NCBI GenBank assembly: GCA_023525715.1
Contig: CM042014.1
Span: 22,858,404-22,922,403, forward strand
Length of the DNA: 64,000 nucleotides
DNA from: Cichorium intybus
Taxonomy: Eukaryota; Streptophyta; Magnoliopsida; Asterales; Asteraceae
Direction of reading: 5' to 3'
Shown: positions 11,526 to 22,753 of the stretch, piece after piece
How positions within the stretch are numbered: position 1 is the stretch's first letter
Layout: every line of letters begins with the position of its first letter
Translations under genes and position numbers: made by a program
The notes under the pieces: generated by a model
The model's input: only the letters and a program-made list of their open reading frames with translations
Database searches by the model: none
Told to the model about the DNA's origin: nothing

Positions 11526-13100
11526 TTTTAGATGTGTTTGTTAAGTGTTAAAATATATTCAAATCATTCGGTTTAAATTAGGATCGAGTGGGAGTTTGGT
11601 TTGATTTTGAGGCTGTTTTAGTGGATTTTCAAAGAGGTTGTAGATGTTTATAGTGGTGTTTGTTGCATGTTAAGCATACATTGGTAATTGTGTTGTGATG
11701 AAAGATGTTTCATATGTTGTTATTTGAAGATGTTACTTAATTACTATATAGATGTTTTTATTAAAAGATGTTGCATGATGTATTAAAGAGGTCACATGCT
11801 TTCATATGTTTGATGTTGTGTGTACAATCACGGGTAAGGAAGGATTTTTGAGTGAGTGAAGAGCGGGTTAGTACCGGCTTGGCATTATAGCTGTTGAAAC
11901 TAAGACCGGTTTGAACCCGATTCTTATATGTAGAAGAAAATTGTCCTTTTGATCTGTCACATCTTCAAATTGCTGTAGATATATGAGAAAGTTTTGACTC
12001 CTTAAACGATCATGAATGACCACAAAACACATTTTTTAAGCTACAATTAAAAAAATGCCGTTTTGATCGCTTAAACGATCTTGAATTGCTAAAAAACATT
12101 GGGTCGCAAAACAATGAGTTTTGATTATTGGGCCATTTTTGATCATCCATGTGACTTTTGCTAACTTTTTACACCACCTAATTAAATTTCGGAAAAGAGC
12201 ATTTTCCAAAACGTTTTAGCCCAATTACAAACTGATAGGTTTTGACATTTCATGCAAAAAAACCATTATAAAACGAATGGATCTTGGTCAAAATTGGTTT
12301 ATTTTTGTTGGAAAAAAACAAATTGGTTTCTAAACTTGTGAGACCCTGTTGGATCCTGGCCAAAACCGTTTCAAACCGAATGGCTCCACAATGATCTTTT
12401 GAGAGCTTTTAGTTTTTAAGTAAAAGATTTATTTAAAGATAAATGATCGTGCGGGAGTATGAGCTTAAAAGTTTTATTTTAAAGAAAAAGCTCCTAATTC
12501 AAAATTACTTCGAGTACCTTTTCAGAGCTTTTATCTTTTAACAGTTTTTAACTTTTAAGTTTTAAATAATTTTACACATTTCAAAAACTTACAATTACTT
12601 TTTCCGAATACTACATAAATAAAAAAAACTATAGTTTTCAGGTATGGACTATAAACATGCCCTAAGTATTTGGTTTGTGCACCTCTAAGTTGTGAGGTAT
12701 GAGACAAAGCATAGCTTAAAGAGTAAAGTTATGGGAAGAAGAGATTAATATTAATGTTGATTATTAGATAAAAAATCTAAGGATATACTCATGATACGTT
12801 GATGCTTTATACTAGTTGATGTTCATAACCAGACATTTATTTTATATTGGATTATAAAATGTAGTTGCTAACGGACACACATGCTTCAACATCGTTCTTA
12901 AACATCTAATTTTGGGAAGTTTCGTCGAAGTTTATTTGTTTGAGGTTTTTATTGGAGAAATATCCTCAAATTTGAGAGGTGTGGAGGTGTGGGTGAGTCT
13001 GCCTCATAGCCTAAGGAGCTACGAGGAGCAAGTGTTTGTTCATAACGTTGGTGGTCGTTGATGTCATAACATTATCTCCGATGGAAATTTATTTTTGACT
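11526..13100. other. 3' flank of the uL18-like ORF and AT-rich intergenic DNA
   Basis: The first few hundred bases may be 3' UTR. Beyond that the sequence is AT-rich with repeated short phrases (for example AAAACGTTTTAGCCC-like and GAGCTTTTA-like motifs near 12240-12560) that look like decayed MITE ends. No ORF or RNA gene recognised. Confidence 0.35.
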
Positions 13101-13189
13101 TTATTATAATTTATCAACCATTATATATATTAATTACGAACTTTCGGATGTGACAGCTTTTTACTGTTCAATTCCTTTTGCTATTTCCA

Positions 13190-13518
13190 GAACAAAAACC
13201 ACTAAATCAAGGTTATATTATAATTGTTAAAGTATTTTATACAAAATTCAAATAAGCTTTTATTTGTAAATAGCATTTTTTATTCTTTTTATAGTAAACT
13301 TTTATATTTACATTTTTTCCTCTCAACTAATTTCATATTAACTGTTTTGGTCCCTATTTATTATAAAGTTATATTATTGGTATTTTGTAAGTTGTGATTC
13401 GGGTCCCTTATAATATTTTAAAGTTACATCTTTCGTCACTTACATAATTTGTTTTGTCGAGCTGCATTTTCCAATATACTGTGCTTCCGCAACATCGCGC
13501 GGACGATTCAAACCCTAG
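13190..13518 (+). mobile_element. Helitron 3' terminal region, copy 2
   Basis: Closely related to 9300-9642 along its length. The end has the same hairpin in mutated form (TCCGCA, loop, CGCGGA) followed by CTAG at 13515-13518 and host T. The 5' end was not found. Confidence 0.6.
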
Positions 13519-13653
13519 TTAATACTAATTAAGGAAATAATAACTTTACTATTTTATCAACCGTTTACTACTTTCAACCATTTATTCCATCTGAATGATA
13601 TTGTATATTTATAACATTATTATATTTTATTAATTAATCTAATATATTAAATA

Positions 13654-14730
13654 CTAGTTGTAAGACCCGTGTATTACACGGGATGTTATAAAAATATATA
13701 AATTATGAATATCTAAACATTTATATTTAAAAAATCAATACCATCGTGGTCATTTTGTATCATTATCAACAACTATTTAAACAGAGTGAAAGGAAGTTAG
13801 ATGCAACCCAATACAGAACCTAAAAATAAACTAAGCAAAAGAAAAAAGAAATAAGGATCAAAGAACACAAGCGTCGGTAATTTTATCAAAAAAATTGAAC
13901 CCAAAACACGAAGATATCGAACCTAGTGAAGCAAACAATATGATTTGGGGCTAAAAGTTATCTAGCCAATACATCAACCAAAACAAAACAAACCTGGTTC
14001 AAGCAAAACAAAACGATTTAGGTCAAGAAATTGAAAAATAGAACAAAAAATCGATCAGGTTCAAGTGTTAATAACTAAAGTAGAGAGAAAACTACAAGCC
14101 AATACATCAAGCAAAACAAAGCAATTTAATGCTTAGAATTTTCTTATTTCTATGAGTTTTCTTTTATATATCCAAGTTTCTCCGGGTTTCTTATATTTGC
14201 AATAAAAAAAATGTATAATTGTGGCAGATAAGTTAGGCTAGGAAAAATATAAATAAGAAAAATATTTTCAACTAAGTATTAGAATATAATATACTGTTTG
14301 TTTATTAAAATTAATACATTTTGAAGTGATATGTAATCACCAAATTATTTAAGTTACCAGAAAATATCTTTCTATTTGTTAAGAAAAAAATATAATCCTA
14401 AATACAGGAAATTAGTTATTAATTTGTCATCGTAATCGAAATAACCAAAATATAAAATTAACAATCTTAAAGAGATTATTAAGATTAACAAAATTAGTAA
14501 TCGCATTATGGCAACATAATTATGCTACAAATGTTAGTACATATAATAAAATACATTCATAAAAGAATATTAATGATTTTAGGAAAACGGATTTTGGAAA
14601 TACCATCATAAAAGAACATTAATGAATTTTTTATTTTTTAGAGAAATTCAAAATCATGAGAAAATGACATGTGGCCAAATGAATATGGTGGTGACATGTG
14701 GCTTTGAGTTACTTATTTATTAGGATAGGA
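13654..14730 (-). mobile_element. Non-autonomous Helitron, 1077 bp
   Basis: On the minus strand it begins TCCTATCCTAATAAATAAGT and ends with the hairpin CCCGTGTAATACACGGG, then TCTTACAACTAG. It is inserted between A and T as Helitrons are. The 5' and 3' ends match the element at 33651-34668, giving two members of one family in the window. No RepHel coding sequence is present. Confidence 0.85.
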
Positions 14731-15056
14731 TATGCACAACACGCAAAAACTTACCCCTTTAATTCATGATTCATCCATGAGCAATTGTTCAGAACTTTAA
14801 GATCAAGACTTTTATTCTTTGTTATGGTGCACGACTGTAGAGTCCAAGCTCCCTCCCCCTCAAATTTTAACTACCCCATCAACAAATAAGCATGAAATCA
14901 CTCAAACCTTATTTTGCATGTGGTTGAAGCCATGAACAATAGAAGTGCTGAGAGAAAGATAGAGAAATTATGAGATAGCAAGACGTGCCAGCAATAGTGG
15001 AGTTTTGAGTAGGAATTTGGAGTATCAATGGTTCATGATTCATGGGATTTCTTCAC
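14731..15056. other. Intergenic, no gene recognised
   Basis: No conserved coding sequence. It continues on the other side of the hAT-type MITE, so the MITE interrupted it. Confidence 0.4.
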
Positions 15057-15064
15057 ATAAAGAC

Positions 15065-15533
15065 CAGTGTTGCAGAAATCGGCCTTGGCGGCCGATTAAT
15101 CGGCGATTAATCGCTTGGCGGTCTTCAACCGATTACGATTAGGCCTAATCGCTCAGCTTAACGGTTTGCTGCAAAAATCGGCCTTGGCGGCCGATTAATC
15201 GGTCTTGGCGGTCATTTTCTATTTTTTTTAAATTTTTAAATTTATTATTTATTTTTTTATTTTTAAATGACGACACAAACAATTTCTAATAACTCAATAA
15301 AACTAAAAAGAATCAATATTAAAGAATAAAAACAAATAAATACATAATCTTTGATGTGTAACTCGGAATAAATAAATCAAACATTGCTATTTTGTTATAT
15401 TTATATATTTTTAAATTAATTCCTTTATAATTTAGGGTCTCCGATTAATCCCCGACTAATCCCCCATTAATCCGATTAATCTCTTAACCCCACTCGACCG
15501 CCAAGCTACCGTCAAGCGAGTTTTACAACCTTG
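15065..15533. mobile_element. hAT-type MITE, 469 bp, with perfect 8-bp target duplication
   Basis: Flanked on both sides by ATAAAGAC (15057-15064 and 15534-15541), the 8-bp duplication of the hAT superfamily. Imperfect terminal inverted repeats: left CAGTGTTGCAGAAATCGGCC, right complemented CAAGGTTGTAAAACTCGC. The left part is rich in inverted GGCCGATTAATCGG-type motifs and the right carries GATTAATCCCC repeats. No transposase is encoded. Confidence 0.88.
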
Positions 15534-15541
15534 ATAAAGAC

Positions 15542-17250
15542 TAAGGTAGATATCCTCCTTGTTGTTTCTTGATTTTCTTGATTTTTCTTGCTTTTTGACC
15601 ATCTTTACATCACCATCAAACCACCACAACACCACCGTGTGTTGTGGTTGTGTTTAGGATCTAAAATCAGGCCTTTCATGGTCCTATGATGTTGATGAAT
15701 CCATTATATAACAAGTTATCCCATTGGTGCATGTGTATAACCTAAACCTTAACTAGAAAATTCTTATTTGTATGATTTTATGTGAAAGAATAGTCAAGTA
15801 TCTAGATTGGTGTATGTGTGTTGATGTAAGGAATTAAGTACTTTATAACATACATAAAGATCTTTACATGTATACAAGATGTTAGAAAAAAACGAATAAG
15901 AATGACTTAATGAAAAGTTAGGAAAAATGTGTTGAAATTCAGTACAACAATTTGTCTCGAAATTGCAAATTGAATAAGAAAGAACAAGGGTCGAATTACG
16001 ACGAATTACTAGATATAAAAGTAGTAGAAAATTTTGACTAGTTTTCACGAACACATGAACCATATCACTTGGAGTTGTGGTTCAGGAGTTATGACTCAAA
16101 CACTGGCCAGGGTTCAAAATGTCTTAATCTAGAAAACTGCATAAAAATACATTCTTAAGTACTTTATACATCAAAACTTAACAAATCAGAAAATTTAATG
16201 TAAAAAGACATGTTTTAAGAAGTTTATTAAATTACATATTAGATACATAATTATGAGCTTAGGTGTATAAGTGTATTACATGGGTACAAGAATAAAGAAG
16301 TTAAAATGAGTAGTTAGCAATGTGCGAATGTATATAAATTGTGCAAGAATAAAGTATGCAATCCTTACCTCCCAAGCCTTAGGTCATAACTTGGTAATTT
16401 TATTTAGAACATACTGAATTAAGAACCTAGATGCTAAAGTTCCAAGCTTTATGACATCAATGGTTGTAAAGACTAAAAGTCAACATTATACTAAAATAAA
16501 GTTGGAAAGTCTATGCCTTTTGTCATTGTTTTTCAAAAATCATATAAAATCATAGAAAACTCATATGAGGGCAATGCAAGAACCATTAGAAGCATATGGG
16601 ATTATAATTTTATCCATTTTCGTCCCTATAACCTGATGTTAAGTTTGAAAATGTTTATGGCACAAATTGTCCAGTATTCTCAAAGCTGTATAGAACAACT
16701 TATGGCTGCATTTTTTAAAATTCACAGTAAATCATAGAAAGGTGATTTAAGGGTGGGACTATTTCCATTGGAAAACTAAGAGTGTATAGTTTCTTTCATT
16801 TATATACCTGAAAGCGTGGTTTCAACCCGAAAGGAGGTTTACAGTGCAATTTGTTCAGGGCTGTCAACCTGATCAACATTGGACAACTTGTAATTATAAC
16901 CTTATAAAATTCATGTAAATAGTAGAAAAATCATAAAAATACAAGGTCGCTGGCATTAGAAAGATATGAAAGAATACTAAGTTATAGCTATAAAAGTCAA
17001 TAAATAAATTTAAAGTCTAGTGGCTCAAAACAATAGGACAACTGTTGCGTGCATAAATAATGAAACAAGTTAAAAAGTGGTTTATTATGACCAAATAAGT
17101 AATAGACTAAAGTTTTGTAAGATGTTACGTGCTTTTGTGATATCTCGGTATTAGGATTTGCTGCTAGTTGCTCAATCGGATCAAGTGAGTTTCACTGTTT
17201 ATACATGTCATTATATGCCTACATGTGTATGTGCTTTATGTTATGATATG
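15542..17250. other. Intergenic, probably repeat-derived
   Basis: Moderately AT-rich, with only short ORFs (15794-16063 minus, 16513-16737 plus) that match no family I know. It leads without a break into the minisatellite and the TGTTACA-ended sequence to about 17879, so it may be the body of a long decayed LTR. Confidence 0.35.
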
Positions 17251-17254
17251 TATG

Positions 17255-17560
17255 TTTACTGCCTCTTTTTGGGATATGTGTATGATACCTCTTTGTAAGG
17301 TAAGGCTATACGATACCTCTTTGTAGGGTTGGGAAAGTTTTATGATACCTCTTTCTGAGGACAGGAAACAGTGCCTCTTTGTGAGGACATGCAACAGTGC
17401 CTCTTTGCGAGGTCAGGCCATGGTGCCTCTTCGTTAGGTGACATATTTAAAATTCCTCTGTGTGAGGTGACATAGTTTAAATTCCTCTTTGTGAGGCGTC
17501 ATAGTTTAAAGTTCTCTATGTGATGATGAAAGTTACCTAGCCTCTTCGTGAGGAGCATTA
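17255..17560. repeat. Minisatellite with CCTCTTTGTGAGG core
   Basis: About nine diverged copies of a unit of roughly 30-38 bp, each containing a near-palindromic CCTCTTTGTGAGG core (CCTC paired with GAGG). Spacing and flanking bases vary between copies, for example GGACATGCAACAGTG and GGTGACATAGTTTAAATT. Confidence 0.85.
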
Positions 17561-17879
17561 CTTGTTATGTGTTATGTTACATGTGATAGTGTGTGTAGAT
17601 ATGTATACTTACTAAACTTTCTCTTTTCCATTAATATTTAACATTTTTTCAGGGTTTAACAGGGTAGTTTTGGAAAAGAATATGGCCTGATTGACTCGTG
17701 CTTCCACAAGATTTTAGAGTTATGGTTTTAAAACCTTTCGTCGTTTAACTAATTCAAATTTTATTATTTGCAGTAACACCGTGTACTCTGAGACAATTTA
17801 TTAAATTATTTTAACAATTTTTTTAAATCACTATATTATTATTTAAATGATTTAAAATAATTTTTTATGGTGTTACAGA
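17561..17879. mobile_element. Probable 3' end of a decayed LTR
   Basis: Ends in ATGGTGTTACA, the same type of terminus as the gypsy-type LTR ending at 7573. The start of this LTR was not identified and no target duplication was confirmed. Confidence 0.3.
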
Positions 17880-18978
17880 CCATCTATGACCGTTTTGAAC
17901 AAACTTTAACTGCTTGGACTCTTATTTATTGATTAATGTTGATTTTTATTATTGTTTGGCCAACTTTGAGCTTTTCATTATTTGATCACCTAAACTGATT
18001 TTGACCGTCTAGGACCAGTTTTGACCGCTTTAGACCGAACCGATTAATATGATCAACTAGCATTCTTCTTACTCAACAAGAGACTTCCTAACGCCTAGGC
18101 GTCGGCGCACCGCATAGGACGATGTTTACAACACTTATGTAACTGATATAAGTAAACTTTGAATGCTTTCCCTATGGCTTTTGTATGTGGCTGTAACTCC
18201 TGAAACTTAAGATTAACTTTTGGAGATGTAAAAAGGACTTAACTTCCGGTAAATGTTTCATTTTATAAACAAAGTAACAAGTTAATGATTTTTAAACAGG
18301 TGTAACAAATGGAGTGTTACATAAGTTTTCCTGATATCAAATATTGATTTTTTTTTCTTTGATTTCATGTGTGTTTTTCTTTTAGTTTTGGTCGAGTCAT
18401 CTTTGTATGTTTCCCCAAATATGTAATCCCACATAAGCAATGGGGGAATGAAAATGTATGTTTGTTTGAAATTTTCTTTGATTAATTACCTAATCCCATA
18501 TATGGGGTTTTCCTGTTTAAATTTATTTTATTTACGGAGAATTATTGCTTGTTGTGGATGGATAGATGGGTGGGTTTTTAGGTTTTGCTATTGGAAAATA
18601 AATGTAACAGGGCAGGGTTCATTGCCAATGAGTTTTGGGAGATGAAACCTAAAACCGTCCACCCATGAGGAGGAATATTAGAGCTTGTGGTGGTGTCAAT
18701 CGCCATCAATGGAATGTATGGCTAAAAGAAGGGATGGGGTGGGATCGGGTGAGGTGGTCATTCAATTGGGTTTAAATGGTGGTGACGGGTGTCCTTAATT
18801 AGATTCCTTGAGTAGCAGTTATTTTATGAATTTGGTGTAGTTAAATGTATATCCTTGAGGTAATAATATGTGAAATTAAACAAAAGGAAGAAAAACAGGA
18901 AATGTTTCAATTAGGGATGAAAGGTGGCCATCAGGGGTGAAGTTTAGGCAGTGGTGTGGTCCTCAGTAATAGTAGTAA
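17880..18978. other. Intergenic, no gene recognised
   Basis: The stretch at about 18085-18135, complemented, begins AAGTGTTGTAAACATCGTCC, resembling the hAT-type MITE end at 15065, so a second truncated member may be here. The rest shows no coding signal. Confidence 0.35.
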
Positions 18979-19015
18979 CTAGTGGGATAGCCTGCGTTGC
19001 AGCGTATTTATTAAA
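18979..19015 (-). mobile_element. Helitron 3' end
   Basis: On the minus strand a short hairpin (CTGC, AAC, GCAG) is followed after a few bases by CTAG and T. This fits a Helitron 3' terminus of another family. The 5' end was not located. Confidence 0.4.
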
Positions 19016-19674
19016 ATCTATATTTTCGACATGTTTTTTGTAAAGCTTTTTGGATAATGTTCATTTATATGATTTTCATAAAACACAGTGAGTAAGGGTT
19101 AACAAAAACTGAATCGTATGGTAAAAACCCGCAAAAATCAAAACCGATTAACCGCAACCGAAACAAGAACCGGCAAGTTTTCAATTCTGTAAGAAAATGA
19201 CCATTTTTAGAAATTTTCAATTATGAGGGGACTTTTTTTAATTCTTTTAAACACATGAATGATTTTGGTAATAATTTTCAAACAGAAGGACAATTGTTGT
19301 AAATTTGCTATTAGATAAGGTCCATTTCTATAACTTTATAAACCATGTAGACAATTTTCATAAAATTGCAATTAAACAATAACTATTATCATAAATTTAC
19401 AAAATATAAGGACCATTTCTAAAACTTTCTATAGATTAGAGACTATTTTTATAAATTTAGAAAAAGACAAAAATGCATACAGTCTTAAATCTTCGTGTAA
19501 ATTAGTATATATTTATAATACTAATTTAAAAAATAATAATTGTAATACTATTTGTCCATATCGGTATAGAAAAAAAAATTCTTTTTTCAAAGGAAGTAAT
19601 TCGCTTGCTCCAAACACGACTTGCTTGTAGTTTATCCTTGGATCCTCAAAAAGCAAGAATGAATTCCAAACCAG

Positions 19675-19725
<51 letters not shown>

Positions 19726-20138
19726 TTGTATCCATACCAATATAGACTAGTCACCTTAGCATCTACATCAACATGGTAAACTGAAAATCCATAGAATGGA
19801 TGAAGTCAAAATGTAAAGGCGCAAGTCTTTTGAGAGTCGACAATTTAATATATAAGTTTTTCTTAAGAAAAGAAAATATTAGAGTTAAGACTATTTATGA
19901 GAAACAAACCTATTGATTGTCTTCCAAACACAAGTATACACAAATTTTATTACCTAAAGAGTTAACAAACTTTGAAGTTTGTCATGAAATGCCCCTCGTG
20001 ACTTAACTAGTACAATAAGTTATCATATTTTTTAAATTTTTAAAATTTTTAATTTTGGCCTAAATTTTAGTTTTTACGAATTTTGTCCATATTTTTTTTT
20101 TACAACTTTGGTTTTACACGTTTCTATCAAAATAATTC
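19016..20138. other. Intergenic, includes an (AAT)n tract and a repeat end
   Basis: Near 19088-19190 the phrase AAGGGTTAACAAAAACTGAA followed by AACCG-rich sequence resembles the element starting at about 20599. The remainder is AT-rich and non-coding. Confidence 0.35.
19677..19725. repeat. (AAT)n microsatellite
   Basis: About sixteen consecutive AAT trinucleotides. Confidence 0.93.
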
Positions 20139-20139
20139 T

Positions 20140-22190
20140 ATCTTTAAAGGGTTTATTTCATAAAAAAACTCTATATTTTTAAGTTTTTCTGTTTAAACTT
20201 AATTTTTTTTAAAACCTAGGTTTTGAAGAAACTTTTTAATTTAGCCGTTCTACCCGGTTTTGTAGGTTATGGACTTTTTTTCTTCAGAAAAGACCCTAAG
20301 TTCTTCTTTTTTTTTTTTTGAAAAAGACCCTAAATTTTTTTTGAAAAAGACCATAAATGTTCTTTTCCAGAAAACTTTTTAATTTAGCTATTTTACCCCG
20401 TCAGGGGTTTATCTGCAAGTTAAACAATTTTTCAGGAATTTTTTCGCAAAGAAAATGATTTTTCTTCGTTTTTGTAATTGACATAACTTTCATATACGAT
20501 ATCCAAATTCTACAAAATTTATATTCCTGGAAAGGTCGTAAGCAATACTACAACTTTGTTTCACTGACTTTTATTTGAATATGTTCAGATCTTTCGTTAG
20601 GGTTGAGCAAAAATCGAACCGTACATAGAAAAAACCAAAATCGATAAACCAAAACCGAAACAAAAACCCTCGGTGCGGTTTTTAATTTTGTAATAGCCTA
20701 CTGAACTTAGAAGCGGGACACTTTAATTTTCTAATTTTTATCATAGGCTAACGTTAAACAGATCGTTGTTTAAATATAGTACCTAATTTAATAGTTTGAT
20801 AGTATTTTATTATTACAACTATTATATTAACGAGTGAAAAGTGACCGCGCTTCGCTGTGGTTAAGGAAGTCAAGAAAATGGCAGCAGAATTTAATTTTCT
20901 AATAGTTTAATTTATTTAGAAATATGCCATTTGTTATGTTTACAAAATAGTAATTTGTAATAGAATTAAATTAGCAACAGAGTTTTGGTATGTAAAGACG
21001 AATGTCTAAAAGATGAAATTTTATATGTTTTTTAATAACTATAATACATGAACCGATATCAAGAAAAAATTTAAAATTTTGGGAATAAAAATTGTTATGA
21101 AATAAGTAAAGTTTATGCAAAAGCTGAAAAAAAAACTAACTGTGGCAAATATAGAAAATAGAACCAAAATTTGGGAACAAAATTGTTTTAAAACGTAAAG
21201 GTTCTCACGAAAACAGAGAAAAAAATATAGAGTGGAAATGAAAATATTGAAATGTTTAGGGTTAAAACCGATAATATTAAAAGGCTACCAGACAAAATTT
21301 GTTATAACATGTAATAGTTTAGGCCTAAACTAAAAAAGAACTGAAAATGAAAATATTCGAAGTTTTAGGGGCTGTATTGAAAACAATTAAAGTTTTAGAA
21401 ACAAAAATGAAAACAATGAATGTTTACTATAAACAATAGAGCCAAAGCTTAAATTATTGAAAGTTTTGGTGCCAAAATTGGAATCTATCTATAGTTTTAA
21501 GGCTAAAATCGAAAATAGATAACTTTTTAATGGCAACTTTGAAAGTAACAAAACTTTAGTGCTATAACTTAAAAACCTTAAAGGTCACTGTTCATTAGAA
21601 GAGACAATTGTATATACATATATATAATAGACTTTGATATCCTAAAACCGTAAAACAGTGTTATATGCCCAAACAAGTTATGTAAAATCTGAAATATTAA
21701 GTTGTGGGTAAACCGCAAAAAAAATCCCACCAAAGGTACTCGGTTAAAAACCGCACCGCAAGTGCATGTAACCAAACCGCACAAAAAAACCGAAATACCG
21801 CACTGCACTATAAACCGCATAGCGCAGTTTTTTCTAGGGAAAGCTGTATTTGCGGTTTCCGGTTCTGTTTTGGCCAATATCGCACCGAACCGCATCGTGC
21901 TCAGCCCTACAAGTCCCTGAAAAATCGTTTAACTTGCGGATAAACCCCTGCGCGAGTAAAGGGGCTAGATTAAAAAGTTTTCTGAAAAAAATTTAGGCTC
22001 TTTTCGTAAAAAAAGAAAGAAATTAGGGTTTTTTCTGAAATATCAGGTAAATGGTCTAAATTAAAATATTTCTCAAAAATTTAGGTTTTTTTTTTTTGAA
22101 AAAAAAAATAAAGTTTTAAGTTTAAATAAAAAAACTTGAAAATATAAGGGTATTTTTTTTATGAAATAAACCCCTTTTTAAATTATATTT
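20140..22190. mobile_element. DNA element with long inverted arms, interrupted by a second element
   Basis: Arms of roughly 290 bp at 20140-20440 and 21905-22190 are inverted copies of each other. GGGTTTATTTCATAAAAAAA at the left matches the complement at the right, and so does GGGGTTTATC(T/C)GCAAGTTAAAC at the inner ends. Long terminal inverted repeats fit a Mutator-like or foldback element, but I found no clean target duplication. No transposase ORF was seen. Confidence 0.55.
20597..21909. mobile_element. Non-autonomous element with AGGGYTGAGCA ends, nested in the long-arm element
   Basis: Left end TAGGGTTGAGCAAAAATCGA, right end complemented TAGGGCTGAGCACGATGCGG. Both are followed inwards by AACCG-rich sequence typical of a common plant hAT-like MITE class. 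Its right end abuts the inner end of the right arm of the surrounding element, so it lies inside it. Eight-base flanks do not match. Confidence 0.5.
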
Positions 22191-22753
22191 TACAACTTTA
22201 TTCGCAATGTCTTCTTAAAAATTAATGTTTTTACAATTTCGTTGTTATAATTTCTCTTACAAATTTTCTCATTTTTATAATGTTCTCTTAAGAACTTTTA
22301 CAACGTTCTTTTATGAATTAAAAAGTAGTTTTACAATGAACTCATACGAGTTTTTCCGATGTTATCTTACGAAGTTTACATTTTTGCATGAAAGGTTTAT
22401 GAGTTTTTGCGATGTTATCTTACGAAGTTTACATTTTTGCATGAAAGGTTTTATAAACGTGGAAAAATTCATAAGAAGACATTGTAAAAACGAAAAAATT
22501 TGATAAGAAAATATTGTAAAAACAAGTTTGCATAAAACGCTAATTTTTAAGAAGATATCGGGAAAAAGTTGTAGAAAAGTCTAAAAATAGCTGTAAAAGA
22601 TCATAAAAAAATTTAATAAAAGATTGAAAAAGGTTGAAAAAAACGCAAATTTGTAATTTTTTTTAAAACATGTAAAAAGGATTGTAAAAAAAGTTGAGAT
22701 AAATTTGTAATTTTTTAAACCAAATTCATTACAAAAATTAAAACTTGGGCTAA
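22191..22753. other. AT-rich sequence with a 51-bp tandem duplication
   Basis: The phrase GATGTTATCTTACGAAGTTT with its downstream bases occurs twice in direct repeat at about 22359 and 22410. The ORF spanning it (22225-22503) is low-complexity and not recognised. Confidence 0.45.

Noticed and set aside
17255..17560. CRISPR-like array
   Set aside because: Repeat units and linkers both vary and the context is a plant genome; it is a minisatellite.
15597..17888. GACCATCT at both 15597 and 17880 as target duplication of a complete LTR
   Set aside because: The sequence following the left copy does not begin with TG and no matching LTR start is visible.
20825..20865. GCGCTTCGC hairpin as a further Helitron 3' end
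   Set aside because: No CTRR terminus follows at the right distance on either strand.
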